Source: Polaromonas sp.
Lineage (GTDB): Bacteria; Pseudomonadota; Gammaproteobacteria; Burkholderiales; Burkholderiaceae_C
Direction of reading: 5' to 3'
NCBI GenBank assembly: GCA_030655515.1
Contig: JAURVI010000037.1
Coordinates: 61,894 to 125,893, forward strand
DNA length: 64,000 bases
Both the position numbers and the translations under genes were made by a program. Shown here one piece after another: positions 29,541 to 38,503 of the stretch. The notes beneath the pieces are model-generated. The model did not search any database, had not been told where the DNA came from, and worked only from the letters and a program-made list of their open reading frames with translations. Each line of letters opens with the position of its first letter. Position 1 is the stretch's first letter.

Positions 29541-30650
29541 ATGCAAACCCCTGCTCATCCCCTGATCCGCGTCGACTACGAGCAGCCGGCCTGCGCCACC
29601 CGCCACGCCTGGGCGCGGGTGCCGGTGGAGCCGTCGCCCGACGAGCGTGCGGCACTGAAGGCGCAGATCCGCCGCCTGCTGAAAGAACGCAACGCGGTCA
29701 TGGTGTCGCATTACTACGTACACCCGGACTTGCAGGACCTCGCCGAGGAAACCGGCGGGCTGGTCAGCGATTCGCTGGAGATGGCGCGTTTCGGCCGTGA
29801 CCATGCCGCGACCACCCTGGCGGTCTCGGGCGTGCGCTTCATGGGGGAGACCGCGAAGATTCTCTCTCCGGAGAAAAAGGTCTTGATGCCCGACCTCGAT
29901 GCGACCTGCTCGCTCGACCTGGGTTGTCCCATCGACGCATTCAGCGCGTTTTGCGATGCCCACCCGGACCGCACCGTGGTGGTCTACGCCAACACCAGCG
30001 CCGCCGTGAAGGCGCGCGCCGACTGGCTGGTGACCTCCAGCTGCGCGCTGGACATCGTGCGTACCCTCAAGGAGCAGGGCCGGAAAATCCTGTGGGCGCC
30101 CGACAAGCACCTGGGCGGCTACATCCAGCGCGAAACCGGCGCCGACATGCTGATGTGGAACGGCAGTTGCATCGTGCATGACGAGTTCAAGGCGTTCGAG
30201 CTGGCAGCGCTCAAGAAAGAACACCCGAAGGCCAAGGTGCTGGTACACCCCGAGTCGCCGGCCGATGTGGTGGCGCTGGCCGATGCGGTGGGCTCGACCT
30301 CGGCCATCCTGAAGGCCGCGCGCGAGATGGATGCGCAAGAATTCATCGTCGCGACCGACAGCGGCATGATGCACAAGCTGCGCACGCTCAACCCCGGCAA
30401 GACGTTTATCGAAGCGCCCACGGCCGGCGAAAGCGCCACCTGCAAAAGCTGTGCGCATTGTCCCTGGATGGCGATGAATGGGCTGGCCGGGCTGGCGCGG
30501 GCGCTGGAGACCGGCGCGAATGAAGTTCACATCGACCCGGCCTTGGGCTTGCGCGCCCGGCTGCCGATTGAGCGCATGCTGGCGTTTACCGCCGCGCAGC
30601 GCCTGGGCCAGCCGGCGGCAGGGCTGGTGCCGCGCATCGGCGCGGCCTGA
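29541..30650 (+). CDS. nadA: Quinolinate synthase A
   Basis: [4Fe-4S] enzyme condensing iminoaspartate and dihydroxyacetone phosphate to quinolinate. It has the [20 protein letters not shown] start block, [44 protein letters not shown] and a late [13 protein letters not shown] with cluster cysteines. Length 369 is normal. Its stop TGA shares one base with the next start codon. Confidence 0.97.
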   Translation: MQTPAHPLIRVDYEQPACATRHAWARVPVEPSPDERAALKAQIRRLLKERNAVMVSHYYVHPDLQDLAEETGGLVSDSLEMARFGRDHAATTLAVSGVRFMGETAKILSPEKKVLMPDLDATCSLDLGCPIDAFSAFCDAHPDRTVVVYANTSAAVKARADWLVTSSCALDIVRTLKEQGRKILWAPDKHLGGYIQRETGADMLMWNGSCIVHDEFKAFELAALKKEHPKAKVLVHPESPADVVALADAVGSTSAILKAAREMDAQEFIVATDSGMMHKLRTLNPGKTFIEAPTAGESATCKSCAHCPWMAMNGLAGLARALETGANEVHIDPALGLRARLPIERMLAFTAAQRLGQPAAGLVPRIGAA

Positions 30651-32431
30651 TGCGGGCGCTCTCGGCGCGGATCGATTTTTCCGACCCGGACAATCCGGGC
30701 GGGCCGCGCCTGCGCCGTGCTTTTGGCGCACCCCGCCAGATGCTGGTGGCGCATGGACTGGCGCAGGTGCGTCCGGTGCTCGATGCCGTGCAGGCCGCGG
30801 CAGCACAGGGCTTCTGGTGCGTGGGCTACCTGCGCTACGAGGCGGCGCCGGCCTTTGACGCGGCGCTGGCCGTGCATGCGGGGCCGGTGGCGGACGGGCC
30901 GTTGGCCTGGTTCGCGGTTTACGACGAGGCGCTGCCGTGGCCGCGCGATGACGATGCCTCTGCCGGCACGGCGCAGGTGCAATGGCAGGCGACCTGTCCC
31001 CGGCCTGTCTTTGACGCGGCGCTGGAGCGCATCCAGCGCGCCATTGCCGAGGGTGAGCTGTACCAGGTGAACTTCACCGCGCCTTTGAGGGGGTCATTGC
31101 GCGCCCAGCCGGGCGGCGACGCGGCGCTGGCCCTGTTTGCCGCCCTGCGGCGCGCCCAGCCGGGGGGCTACGCGGCCTTCATCGACACCGGCGACGAGCA
31201 GGTGCTGTCGGTCTCGCCCGAGCTGTTTTTTGACTGGCAGGACGGCCAGATTCTGGCGCGGCCCATGAAAGGCACGGCCCCGCGCGGCGCCACGCCCGCC
31301 GAAGACGCCGCGCAGGCCGAGGCCCTGCACGCATCGGCCAAGGAACGCGCCGAGAACGTGATGATCGTGGACCTGCTGCGCAACGACCTGTCGCGCATCG
31401 CCGAGCCGTTCAGCGTGCGCGTGCCGCGCCTGTTCCACACCGAGGCGCTGTCCACTGTGTGGCAGATGACCTCGGACGTGCAGGCGCGCACGCGCGCCGG
31501 CACCACGCTGGCCGATGTGTTTGCGGCGCTGTTCCCCTGCGGCTCGGTGACCGGCGCGCCCAAGGTGCGCGCCATGCAGATGATCCGCGCGCTGGAGCCG
31601 CAGGCGCGCGGCGTGTACTGCGGCGCCCTCGGCGTGGTGCGGCCGGGCGAGCAGGGCATAAGAGCCACGTTCAACGTGCCCATCCGCACCGTTACACTGC
31701 ACGGCGCTGCCGTTCGCTGCGGCATTGGCAGCGGCATCACCGCGGACGCCAGCGCCGGTGCCGAATGGCAGGAGTGGCGCCACAAGCGCGCCTTTGTCGA
31801 GCGGGCGAGCATGCCTTTTGATCTGCTGGAAACCCTGGCACTGGAGGGCGGCCACTTGCGCCACGCCGCCGAGCACCTGCAGCGCCTGGCCGGCGCCGCC
31901 GCGCACTTTGGCACCCCGTGGGACGCGGCCAAAGTGCAGCGCTGCCTGCACGAACTGGCGCAGGCTCACCCGCAAGGCCTGTGGCGCGTGCGCCTGTTGC
32001 TTGATGTCCAAGGCCAGGCACGCGCCGAAGCCTTTGCCATGGCTGCATCACCCAGGCCGGTGCGGCTGCAACTGGCCGACCGTCCGCTGGACGAGGCCCA
32101 CGGCGAATTCGTGCGCTTCAAGACCACGCGCCGCGCCCACTACGACGCCTTCACGCCCACCCAGCCCGGCGTGTTCGACACCGTGCTGTGGAACGCCGAG
32201 GGCGAAATCACCGAGTGCACGCGCGGCAACGTGGCAATGCGGATCGATGGCCGCTGGGTGACGCCGCCGCTGGCCTGCGGCTTGCTGCCGGGCGTGGGGC
32301 GCGCGCTGGCGCTGCGGGATGGCGCGCTGAGCGAGGCCGTGGTGCGGGTGGAAGACTTGCCACGGGTTCAGGGCTGGGCGTTTGTGAACAGCCTGCGGGG
32401 GTGGATGGCGGCGCAGAGGGTTTGCCCATAG
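30650..32431 (+). CDS. pabB: Aminodeoxychorismate synthase I fused to aminodeoxychorismate lyase
   Basis: A 593-residue bifunctional protein for p-aminobenzoate, a folate precursor. Residues about 1-370 are the chorismate-utilising PabB part: ARPMKGTAPRGATPAED with the reactive lysine, NVMIVDLLRNDLSRIAEPFS, LFPCGSVTGAPKVRAMQMI and GIGSGITADASAGAEWQE. Residues about 385-593 are a class IV PLP lyase (PabC type): FDLLETLALEGG at the start and EITECTRGNVAMRIDG, the segment typical of this family. Such fusions are known in proteobacteria. Starts one base inside the nadA stop. Confidence 0.92.
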   Translation: MRALSARIDFSDPDNPGGPRLRRAFGAPRQMLVAHGLAQVRPVLDAVQAAAAQGFWCVGYLRYEAAPAFDAALAVHAGPVADGPLAWFAVYDEALPWPRDDDASAGTAQVQWQATCPRPVFDAALERIQRAIAEGELYQVNFTAPLRGSLRAQPGGDAALALFAALRRAQPGGYAAFIDTGDEQVLSVSPELFFDWQDGQILARPMKGTAPRGATPAEDAAQAEALHASAKERAENVMIVDLLRNDLSRIAEPFSVRVPRLFHTEALSTVWQMTSDVQARTRAGTTLADVFAALFPCGSVTGAPKVRAMQMIRALEPQARGVYCGALGVVRPGEQGIRATFNVPIRTVTLHGAAVRCGIGSGITADASAGAEWQEWRHKRAFVERASMPFDLLETLALEGGHLRHAAEHLQRLAGAAAHFGTPWDAAKVQRCLHELAQAHPQGLWRVRLLLDVQGQARAEAFAMAASPRPVRLQLADRPLDEAHGEFVRFKTTRRAHYDAFTPTQPGVFDTVLWNAEGEITECTRGNVAMRIDGRWVTPPLACGLLPGVGRALALRDGALSEAVVRVEDLPRVQGWAFVNSLRGWMAAQRVCP

Positions 32432-32436
32432 GGTTC

Positions 32437-32479
32437 GTTGCATGTAACGGCCTTTTTATGATAATATGTTACATGTAAC
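32437..32479 (+). promoter_or_regulatory. Promoter with two palindromic operators before the mazE-like gene
   Basis: Two palindromes, GTTGCATGTAAC (32437-32448, imperfect) and GTTACATGTAAC (32468-32479, perfect), lie 31 bp apart centre to centre, about three helical turns. A promoter TTGCAT - 16 bp - GATAAT (32438-32465) is enclosed, the first palindrome covering the -35 box. This is the layout expected for self-repression by an antitoxin. Confidence 0.65.
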
Positions 32480-32501
32480 GTTTTAAAAAATGGATTTTGT
32501 T

Positions 32502-32723
32502 ATGGCTACCATGGTTGCTGCACGAGTTCAAAAACGGCGTGATGCGTTGCGCATGGCGGGGCTTCGCCCTGTTCAAATTTGGGTGCCGGATACGCGGCGC
32601 CCCGACTTTGCGGCAGAGTGCAAACGGCAATCAAAAATAGCCTCTCAGGCTGATATTGCAGACGTGGAAGTGTTGGGTTTCATGGATGAGGCTTTGTCCG
32701 ATATGGACGACCAAGCAGCATGA
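32502..32723 (+). CDS. MazE-type antitoxin (DUF3018 family)
   Basis: A 73-residue antitoxin: MATMVAARVQKRRDALRMAG followed by LRPVQIWVPDTRRPDFAAEC, the signature of DUF3018 antitoxins paired with PemK/MazF toxins. The acidic C-terminus (FMDEALSDMDDQAA) probably wraps the toxin. ATG 32490, four codons earlier, is an alternative start. Its stop TGA is part of the 5-bp direct repeat left by the small insertion that follows. Confidence 0.82.
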   Translation: MATMVAARVQKRRDALRMAGLRPVQIWVPDTRRPDFAAECKRQSKIASQADIADVEVLGFMDEALSDMDDQAA

Positions 32724-32724
32724 T

Positions 32725-32793
32725 CCTAAAAACGGCAGTTGACCGCTTGATGACCCTCGTAAGCCCGCGGTGCGTCCAACGGCCGTTTCTAGG
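32725..32793. mobile_element. 69-bp palindromic MITE-like insertion between antitoxin and toxin genes
   Basis: The segment begins CCTAAAAACGGCAGTTG and ends with its near-perfect reverse complement CAACGGCCGTTTCTAGG (15 of 17 matches). It is flanked by the direct repeat ATGAT at 32720-32724 and 32794-32798. The left repeat contains the antitoxin stop and the right one contains the toxin start, as if the original ATGA overlap was duplicated by the insertion. Confidence 0.7.
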
Positions 32794-33120
32794 ATGATTC
32801 GAGGTGACTTTGTGACCATCGCGATGCAAGGCGATTTCGGCAAGCCAAGACCCGCTTTGCTGATTCAGTCCGACCAGTTCAACGAACACGCGACCATGAC
32901 AGTTTTGCTGCTGTCCAGCATGTTGGTTGATGCGCCGTTGCTACGTGTGACCGTTCAACCCACCGAGAAGAACGGGTTGCAAAAGCCGTCGCAGGTGATG
33001 ATTGACAAGGCGATGACCGTCAAGCGAGACAAACTCGGCGAGGCGTTTGGTTCTGCCAGTGATGAGGTCATGCTTGAAATTGGGCGTTGTCTGGCGGTGT
33101 TTCTGGGCATTGCCCGGTAA
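32794..33120 (+). CDS. MazF/PemK-type toxin
   Basis: A 108-residue toxin of the MazF/PemK fold, probably a ribosome-independent mRNA interferase. The start MIRGDFVTIAMQGDFGKPRP has the typical RGD..... GKPRPALLIQ opening with the catalytic arginine region; QPTEKNGLQKPSQVMIDKAM carries the conserved serine/threonine-lysine stretch; LEIGRCLAVFLG closes the fold. The ATG at 32794 lies in the right-hand direct repeat of the inserted element. The inverted repeat could fold over this start codon in the mRNA. Confidence 0.88.
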   Translation: MIRGDFVTIAMQGDFGKPRPALLIQSDQFNEHATMTVLLLSSMLVDAPLLRVTVQPTEKNGLQKPSQVMIDKAMTVKRDKLGEAFGSASDEVMLEIGRCLAVFLGIAR

Positions 33121-33225
33121 CACGAACTACGGGCCTGGTGGGCGGGCACTCCAGCAAATCGCGGGTGACTTGTGTACCCACGAACTTGCTCCCCAAGGAG
33201 GTGAGAGCGCTACGCACCCGATTGA

Positions 33226-33310
33226 GCCGCCCCCGAGCAAGCACACCCCTTCTCGTGAGGAAAGGGGCAGCGCACCGCCGAAGGCACGCGAAGCGACAAG
33301 CGTGGGGGCT
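33226..33310 (-). repeat. Dispersed GC-rich repeat, copy 3
   Basis: Read on the minus strand it starts AGCCCCCACGCTTGTCGCTT and ends in GCTTGCTCGGGGGCGGC. It lies between the MazF-type gene and the 3' end of nadB, in the same strand sense as nadB. The rest of 33121-33396 shows no gene. Confidence 0.75.
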
Positions 33311-33396
33311 CTCTCGCCTTGCCAGCGCACGCCAGACAAGCGCTGGAGCCAGATTTCATCAATAAGCACGCCCGGCCCCTCCACACCCCGCAAGGT

Positions 33397-35121
33397 TCAG
33401 GCCACGGGTGGCACCAAAATAGTCGGCACTGCCACGGCGTCTGTCTGCGGGTAGTCCCGGCTGAAGTGCAGGCCGCGGCTTTCGTGGCGCGATTGCGCTG
33501 AACGCACGATCAGCTCGGCCACCTGCACCAGGTTGCGCAGCTCCAGCAGGTCGCGCGTGACGTGAAAGTTGGCGTAGAACTCCTGGATCTCGCCTTGCAG
33601 CAGCGTGATGCGGTGCGCGGCGCGCTCCAGCCGCTTGTTGGTGCGCACTATGCCCACGTAGTTCCACATCAGGCGGCGCAGCTCTTCCCAGTTGTGGGAA
33701 ATCACCACTTGCTCATCGGCGTCCGTCACCTGGCTGTCGTCCCAGGCCGGCAGCGGGTTTTTTGAATTATTTTGGCCGACATCCCTTTCCGAGTGGGCCA
33801 AAGCGGCTACTGTCTTAATAGCGTTCGAAACCTGCTGCGCAAACACCACGCATTCGACCAGCGAGTTGCTGGCGAGCCGGTTGGCCCCGTGCAGGCCGGT
33901 GCAGGCGGTCTCTCCGGCCGCATACAGGTTCTCGATGTCGGTGCGGCCCGCCAGGTCGGTCAGCACGCCGCCGCAGGTGTAGTGGGCGGCCGGCACCACC
34001 GGAATCGGCTGGCGCGCGATGTCTATGCCCAGCGCCAGGCAGCGTGCGTGAATGGTCGGGAAGTGTTCGCGCACAAAGGCCTCGCCCTTGTGCGAGATGT
34101 CCAGGTAGACGCAGTCCACGCCGTGTTTCTTCATCTCGAAATCAATCGCGCGGGCCACCACGTCGCGCGGCGCCAGCTCGGCGCGTTCGTCGTGTACCGG
34201 CATGAAGCGGGTGCCTCCCGCCGATTCAGGCAGCCGCAGGATGCCGCCTTCGCCGCGCACCGCCTCGCTGATCAGAAAGGACTTGGCCTCGGGGTGGTAC
34301 AGGCAGGTCGGGTGAAACTGGATGAACTCCATGTTGCTGACGCGGCAGCCGGCGCGCCAGGCGACAGCAATGCCGTCGCCGGTGGCGGTGTCGGGGTTGC
34401 TGGTGTACAGGTAAACCTTGCCGGCGCCGCCGGTGGCCAGCACCGTGTGGCGGGCGGCAAAGGTGCGGACGGTGCCGCTGCCATGGCGGCTGTCAAGTGC
34501 GTAGAGGCCGACGCAGCGGGCTTTGCCGCTGGCGGCATCGCTTTGCACGATCAGATCGACCAGCGTGGTGTGCTCAAACACGTCAATGGCAGGGTTGGCC
34601 AGCACCGCCGCGATCAGGCGTTGCTGCACGGCGGCGCCGGTCGCATCGGTTGCATGCACAATGCGCCGGTGGCTGTGGCCGCCCTCGCGCGTCAGGTGCA
34701 GCGCGGGGGGAGTATGGGTGTCCGACCCCAATAACCCCTCCTGAAACCCCTCCTGCGTGAACGCCACGCCCTGGGCCTGCAGCCAGGCAATGGCCGCCGG
34801 CGCGCCTTCGACGACCTGGGCGGTGGCCGCCGGATCGGACAGCCCGGCGCCAGCGATCTGTGTGTCGTGGATATGCGACTCAAAGCTGTCGCCTTGTTCG
34901 CCGTTTTCCAGCACCGCGGCAATGCCGCCCTGAGCCCAACTGCTGGAGCCGTCCGAGAGCGAGCCTTTGGTCAAAATGGCGATGCGAAACGGCGCGCCTT
35001 CGGACGATGCGCTCCGGTCTTCCAGCAGTTTGAGCGCGCAGCTCAATCCGGCCAGGCCGCTGCCGACGATGACGACGTCATAAGCGTAGGCGCTGTTGGG
35101 GGTGGGACTGGCGTACACCAT
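33397..35121 (-). CDS. nadB: L-aspartate oxidase
   Basis: FAD enzyme that oxidises aspartate to iminoaspartate, the first step of NAD synthesis. It has the FAD motif VIVGSGLAGLSCALKL, SWAQGGIAAVL, VLATGGAGKVYLYTSNP, MEFIQFHPTCLYHP, GEGGILRL, ACTGLHGANRLASNSLVECV. Length 574 is longer than usual (about 530); part of the excess is a low-complexity segment after the FAD domain in which a copy of the 17-bp palindrome lies. It converges with the toxin gene and starts 16 bases after scpA. Confidence 0.96.
   Translation of the reverse strand: MVYASPTPNSAYAYDVVIVGSGLAGLSCALKLLEDRSASSEGAPFRIAILTKGSLSDGSSSWAQGGIAAVLENGEQGDSFESHIHDTQIAGAGLSDPAATAQVVEGAPAAIAWLQAQGVAFTQEGFQEGLLGSDTHTPPALHLTREGGHSHRRIVHATDATGAAVQQRLIAAVLANPAIDVFEHTTLVDLIVQSDAASGKARCVGLYALDSRHGSGTVRTFAARHTVLATGGAGKVYLYTSNPDTATGDGIAVAWRAGCRVSNMEFIQFHPTCLYHPEAKSFLISEAVRGEGGILRLPESAGGTRFMPVHDERAELAPRDVVARAIDFEMKKHGVDCVYLDISHKGEAFVREHFPTIHARCLALGIDIARQPIPVVPAAHYTCGGVLTDLAGRTDIENLYAAGETACTGLHGANRLASNSLVECVVFAQQVSNAIKTVAALAHSERDVGQNNSKNPLPAWDDSQVTDADEQVVISHNWEELRRLMWNYVGIVRTNKRLERAAHRITLLQGEIQEFYANFHVTRDLLELRNLVQVAELIVRSAQSRHESRGLHFSRDYPQTDAVAVPTILVPPVA
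33806..33822. repeat. 17-bp palindrome family, copy 5 (inside nadB)
   Basis: GCTACTGTCTTAATAGC is read (minus strand) in frame within the variable stretch SNAIKTVAALAHSERD of NadB. Confidence 0.55.
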
Positions 35122-35136
35122 GCGGATCAGCGGCTT

Positions 35137-35979
35137 TCAGACGGGCGTGTAGGCCAGGCGCACGTAAATCGGGGCGTAGGCCTCGGCCTGGGTCACGTCG
35201 ATCAGGCCTTCCTTGGACAGTTCGAGCAGGGCGATGAAGGTGACCACCAGCACCGGCATGCCGCGGGCCGGGTCGAACAGGTTTTCGAACTCGACAAACT
35301 TCCGGCCCTGCAGCTTGCGCAGCACGATGCTCATGTGCTCGCGCACCGAGAGTTCTTCTCTAGAAATCACATGGTGCTGGACGAGCTTGGCGCGCTTGAC
35401 GATATCGCGCCAGGCTTCCTGCAGGTCGACCACGTTCACATCCGGGAAGCGCGGCTGCAGCGCCTGCTCCACGTACACTTGCGCGCGCAGGAAGTCGCGG
35501 CCGAACTGCGGAATTTCGCCCAGTTTGTGCGCGGCCAGCTTGATCTGCTCGTACTCCAGCAGGCGCCGCACGAGTTCGGCGCGCGGGTCTTCCGGCTCCT
35601 GGCCCTCGGCCACCTTTTTCGGCGGCAGCAGCATGCGCGACTTGATCTCGATCAGCATGGCGGCCATCAGGAGGTACTCGGCGGCCAGTTCCAGATTGGT
35701 GGCGCGGATTTCATCGACGTACACCAGGTACTGGCGCGTCACCGCCGCCATCGGGATGTCGAGAATGTTGAAGTTCTGCTTGCGGATCAGGTAGAGCAGC
35801 AAGTCCAGCGGGCCTTCAAAGGCCTCCAGAAACACCTGTAGCGCGTCTGGCGGGATGTACAAATCCTGCGGCATCGCAAACAGCGGCTCGCCGTACAGGC
35901 GGGCCAGCGCCACCTGGTCGATCACGGCCGGCATGCCTGGCTCCGTCGCTGAGGGGGGCAGTTCGGTGATCGGGGACAT
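35137..35979 (-). CDS. scpA: Segregation and condensation protein A
   Basis: Kleisin subunit of the SMC-ScpA-ScpB condensin complex. It shows FEGPLDLLLYLIRKQNFNI, the family hallmark, followed by EYLLMAAMLIEIKSRMLLP and a winged-helix end (VVTFIALLELSKEGLIDVTQ). ATG 35979 gives 280 residues; ATG 35934 (MPAVIDQVALARL) is also plausible. Upstream is DUF3460 and downstream nadB, all on the minus strand. Confidence 0.94.
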   Translation of the reverse strand: MSPITELPPSATEPGMPAVIDQVALARLYGEPLFAMPQDLYIPPDALQVFLEAFEGPLDLLLYLIRKQNFNILDIPMAAVTRQYLVYVDEIRATNLELAAEYLLMAAMLIEIKSRMLLPPKKVAEGQEPEDPRAELVRRLLEYEQIKLAAHKLGEIPQFGRDFLRAQVYVEQALQPRFPDVNVVDLQEAWRDIVKRAKLVQHHVISREELSVREHMSIVLRKLQGRKFVEFENLFDPARGMPVLVVTFIALLELSKEGLIDVTQAEAYAPIYVRLAYTPV

Positions 35980-36003
35980 GGGGGAATGCAATGCTTCTCT
36001 TTT

Positions 36004-36020
36004 GCTATAGTTACTATAGC
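36004..36020. repeat. 17-bp palindrome family, copy 6
   Basis: GCTATAGTTACTATAGC, a nearly perfect palindrome, lies in the upstream region of scpA. Confidence 0.6.
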
Positions 36021-36071
36021 AGTTTGTACCCCGTTGCCAGGGTCGAAGGCCTTTTTCTCTGTTGTTTTGGC

Positions 36072-36290
36072 CTATCTGCCGTTCGGGTGGCCGCTGGTGC
36101 CGTAGACATAGGCTTGTTGCGGCACGCTGGCGTTCTGGTAGTCCGCCTGCTCCGAGAGGTCGAGCTTTTTGTCCCACCAGATCGCGCGCCCCAGGCGCTG
36201 CTCCGCTTCCAGCGTGGGCTTTTTCGCCTTGAGTTCGTCAATGAACCGGGTTACTTCCGAGGTGTAGTGCGCTCTAGCGAAGATGGACAT
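36072..36290 (-). CDS. DUF3460 family protein
   Basis: A 72-residue protein reading MSIFARAHYTSEVTRFIDEL and further RAIWWDKKLDLSEQADYQNA, ending in a tyrosine/proline-rich tail. It fits DUF3460, a small betaproteobacterial family of unknown function that is regularly found next to scpA, as here. Confidence 0.88.
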   Translation of the reverse strand: MSIFARAHYTSEVTRFIDELKAKKPTLEAEQRLGRAIWWDKKLDLSEQADYQNASVPQQAYVYGTSGHPNGR

Positions 36291-36393
36291 GGAATGGGGC
36301 TGCCTGAAACGTTGATTTGGTTGATTTTACCGGGGACTCCCATGACCTGCCTTTTCGCGCTTTCCTGGGGAAGGCGGCAGCGGCAACGCTGAT

Positions 36394-38064
36394 TCATGAT
36401 GCTTCAATTTTCGCCAGAAGGCCCGAGCGCTCCATCATGCGGCGCGGCTGGGCATTCAGGCCCGAGATGAGCAGCCGGCCCCCGCGCAGCACAATCGCCT
36501 TGTACAGTTGCTCCAGCACATCCAGCCCCGAGGCATCGAGCGACTGCAGCGACTGCGCATCGAGCCTGACCAGCAGGCCTTGCGGCGCGCTCTCGACGAC
36601 CGAAAGAATCGGGTCAACCTTGGCGACCGCCCCGAAAAACAGCGAGCCGTAAAGCTGAAAATTGACCGACTCGTCGCTGCGGGCCGTTTCAACCACCTGG
36701 AACAGCGAACTCATGCGCCGAACAAACAGCACGCAGGCCAGCAGCAGGCCGACTTGCAGCGCAACCGTCAGGTCAAACACCACCGTCAGGAAAAATGTGC
36801 CCAGCATCAGCAGCCGGTAGTGGTTGCTGTACTGGCGCATGTGCAAAAACCCGCGCCACTCGCCCATGTTCCAGGCGACGTGCAGCAAAATGCCGGCCAG
36901 CACGGCCAGCGGCACATGCACGGCCAGCGGCGCGGCGAGCAGCACCACCATTACCAGCATCAGCGAATGCACCAGCCCCGAGACCGGCGAGCTGGCGCCG
37001 GCCCTGACATTGGTCACGGTGCGGGCAATGGTTCCGGTGGCCGGCATGCCGCCGAAAAAGGGCACGACGAAATTGGCCACACCCTGCGCCATCAGCTCCT
37101 GGTTGGGGTCGTGCTTGGGCAGGCCGGAGACCTGGTCGGCGACCCGTGCGCACAGCAGCGACTCCACCGCGCCCAGCACGGCGATGGTCAGTGTCGGAGG
37201 CAACAGCAGGCGTACCGTGTCCCAGGAGAAATCCGGCAGCGCGAAGGCCGGCAGGGTTCGTGGAATGCCGCCAAAGCGCGAGCCTATGGTTTCGACCGGC
37301 AGGCTCAGGAAGTAGGCAAAGGCCGTCAGGGTAATCAGCGCCACGATCGGCCCGGGCACACGGGACGCCACGCGGGTGGCGCGCAGCAGTTGCAGACCCT
37401 CCACCGCCTGCGCCAGTTTGGCCAGGCGCGCGGTGAAGGCGTTGCCGGGCTTGGCGCGGGCGGCAAACAGTTTGGGCCAGACCAGCATGATCAGAAAGCA
37501 CGCCAGGCCCAGGCCCAGCGCGTAAGCGTTGAAGGCGTCGAGGTGGGTGGCGATGGCTTTGAACAGAGAGAAAAAATCGGCCGGCATCTTCGCGATCTGC
37601 AAACCCAGCAGGTCCTTGAGCTGCGACAGCGCAATCAGCACCGCAATGCCGTTGGTAAAACCCACCACAATGCAGACTGGCACATAACGCACGAGGGCGC
37701 CCAGTTTGAGCAGCCCCATCATGAAAAGCAGAATCCCGGCGCAGGCGGTGGAAATCAGCAGGTTTGGCAGGCCGTACTGCTCGACGATGCCATACACAAT
37801 CACGATGAAAGCGCCTGCCGGACCGCCGATCTGCACAGCCGAGCCGCCCAGCAACGAGATCAGCCCGCCGGCAATGATGGCGGTCCAGATACCCGCCTGG
37901 GGTGCCAGGCCCGAGGCAATCGCAAAAGCCATGGCCAGGGGCAAGGCCACGATGCCGACGGTGAAGCCGGCACCCAGGTCTTTGCCGAAGCGCTCCCGCG
38001 TGTAGCCGGTCAGCGCCGACAGAATGCGGGGGCGAAAGGGCGCAAGGTAAGCGGGTAGGTGCAT
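36394..38064 (-). CDS. SulP-family anion transporter with STAS domain
   Basis: Inner-membrane carrier of 556 residues. About 10-12 membrane helices cover 25-430, including the SulP signature region (GLAPQAGIWTAIIAGGLISL and GGPAGAFIVIVYGIV) and PNQELMAQGVANFVVPFFGG. A cytoplasmic STAS domain follows (about 440-550) with SLQSLDASGLDVLEQLYK. The substrate (sulfate, bicarbonate or another anion) cannot be read from sequence; no carbonic anhydrase or sulfur gene is next to it. Confidence 0.92.
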   Translation of the reverse strand: MHLPAYLAPFRPRILSALTGYTRERFGKDLGAGFTVGIVALPLAMAFAIASGLAPQAGIWTAIIAGGLISLLGGSAVQIGGPAGAFIVIVYGIVEQYGLPNLLISTACAGILLFMMGLLKLGALVRYVPVCIVVGFTNGIAVLIALSQLKDLLGLQIAKMPADFFSLFKAIATHLDAFNAYALGLGLACFLIMLVWPKLFAARAKPGNAFTARLAKLAQAVEGLQLLRATRVASRVPGPIVALITLTAFAYFLSLPVETIGSRFGGIPRTLPAFALPDFSWDTVRLLLPPTLTIAVLGAVESLLCARVADQVSGLPKHDPNQELMAQGVANFVVPFFGGMPATGTIARTVTNVRAGASSPVSGLVHSLMLVMVVLLAAPLAVHVPLAVLAGILLHVAWNMGEWRGFLHMRQYSNHYRLLMLGTFFLTVVFDLTVALQVGLLLACVLFVRRMSSLFQVVETARSDESVNFQLYGSLFFGAVAKVDPILSVVESAPQGLLVRLDAQSLQSLDASGLDVLEQLYKAIVLRGGRLLISGLNAQPRRMMERSGLLAKIEAS

Positions 38065-38087
38065 AAGACGGGTTGATCGGTTTGGCT

Positions 38088-38288
38088 TTAGTCCGGCACG
38101 AACTTCGCTTTATAGCGCACGCCGGAAAGTCCCTGGTAATCCGCATCCTGCGTCCAAAGCGTTGCATTGAACTCCAGCGATGTGCTGTACATCACTGCGT
38201 CCGCCAACGCCAACGCCAGCTCATGCGCCTGCCCGACTTTCGATGCGGCAACCGCACGGGCAGGGGTCAAGTCAACGACAGTCGCCAT
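38088..38288 (-). pseudogene. Internally deleted VapC-type PIN toxin
   Basis: A 66-codon frame starts MATVVDLTPARAVAASKVGQ and ends with the C-terminal half of a PIN domain (LADAVMYSTSLEF, LWTQDADYQGLSGVRY). In intact VapC proteins about 60 residues with the first catalytic aspartate precede this point, so the start and the C-terminal half appear to have been joined by deletion. It overlaps the antitoxin remnant by one base. Confidence 0.65.
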
Positions 38289-38400
38289 CAGAAGCGATCC
38301 GGCTCTTTCGGGATATCGGCGATGTCTGGCGGCAGCATGCATGGCTTGAGAAAGCCCCAGTATGCGCTGATCGGCAGTTCCGCTTCGAGCGTGGTTCGCT
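38288..38400 (-). pseudogene. Antitoxin remnant upstream of the deleted vapC
   Basis: An open frame reads LEAELPISAYWGFLKPCMLP then PPDIADIPKEPDRF and stops at the vapC ATG (TGATG). The end resembles C-termini of small VapB-type antitoxins; the N-terminal DNA-binding part is not recognisable. Assigned mainly by position and the stop/start overlap. Confidence 0.35.
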
Positions 38401-38503
38401 CGCCGTCATGGGGTTCTCCTCGGCTTCAAAAGTGCAAGACTACGCACAAAGTAAGGAAAAATCAAACGCCTCAACTTTTTGTATGGCGTATCCCGCGTTT
38501 TGG

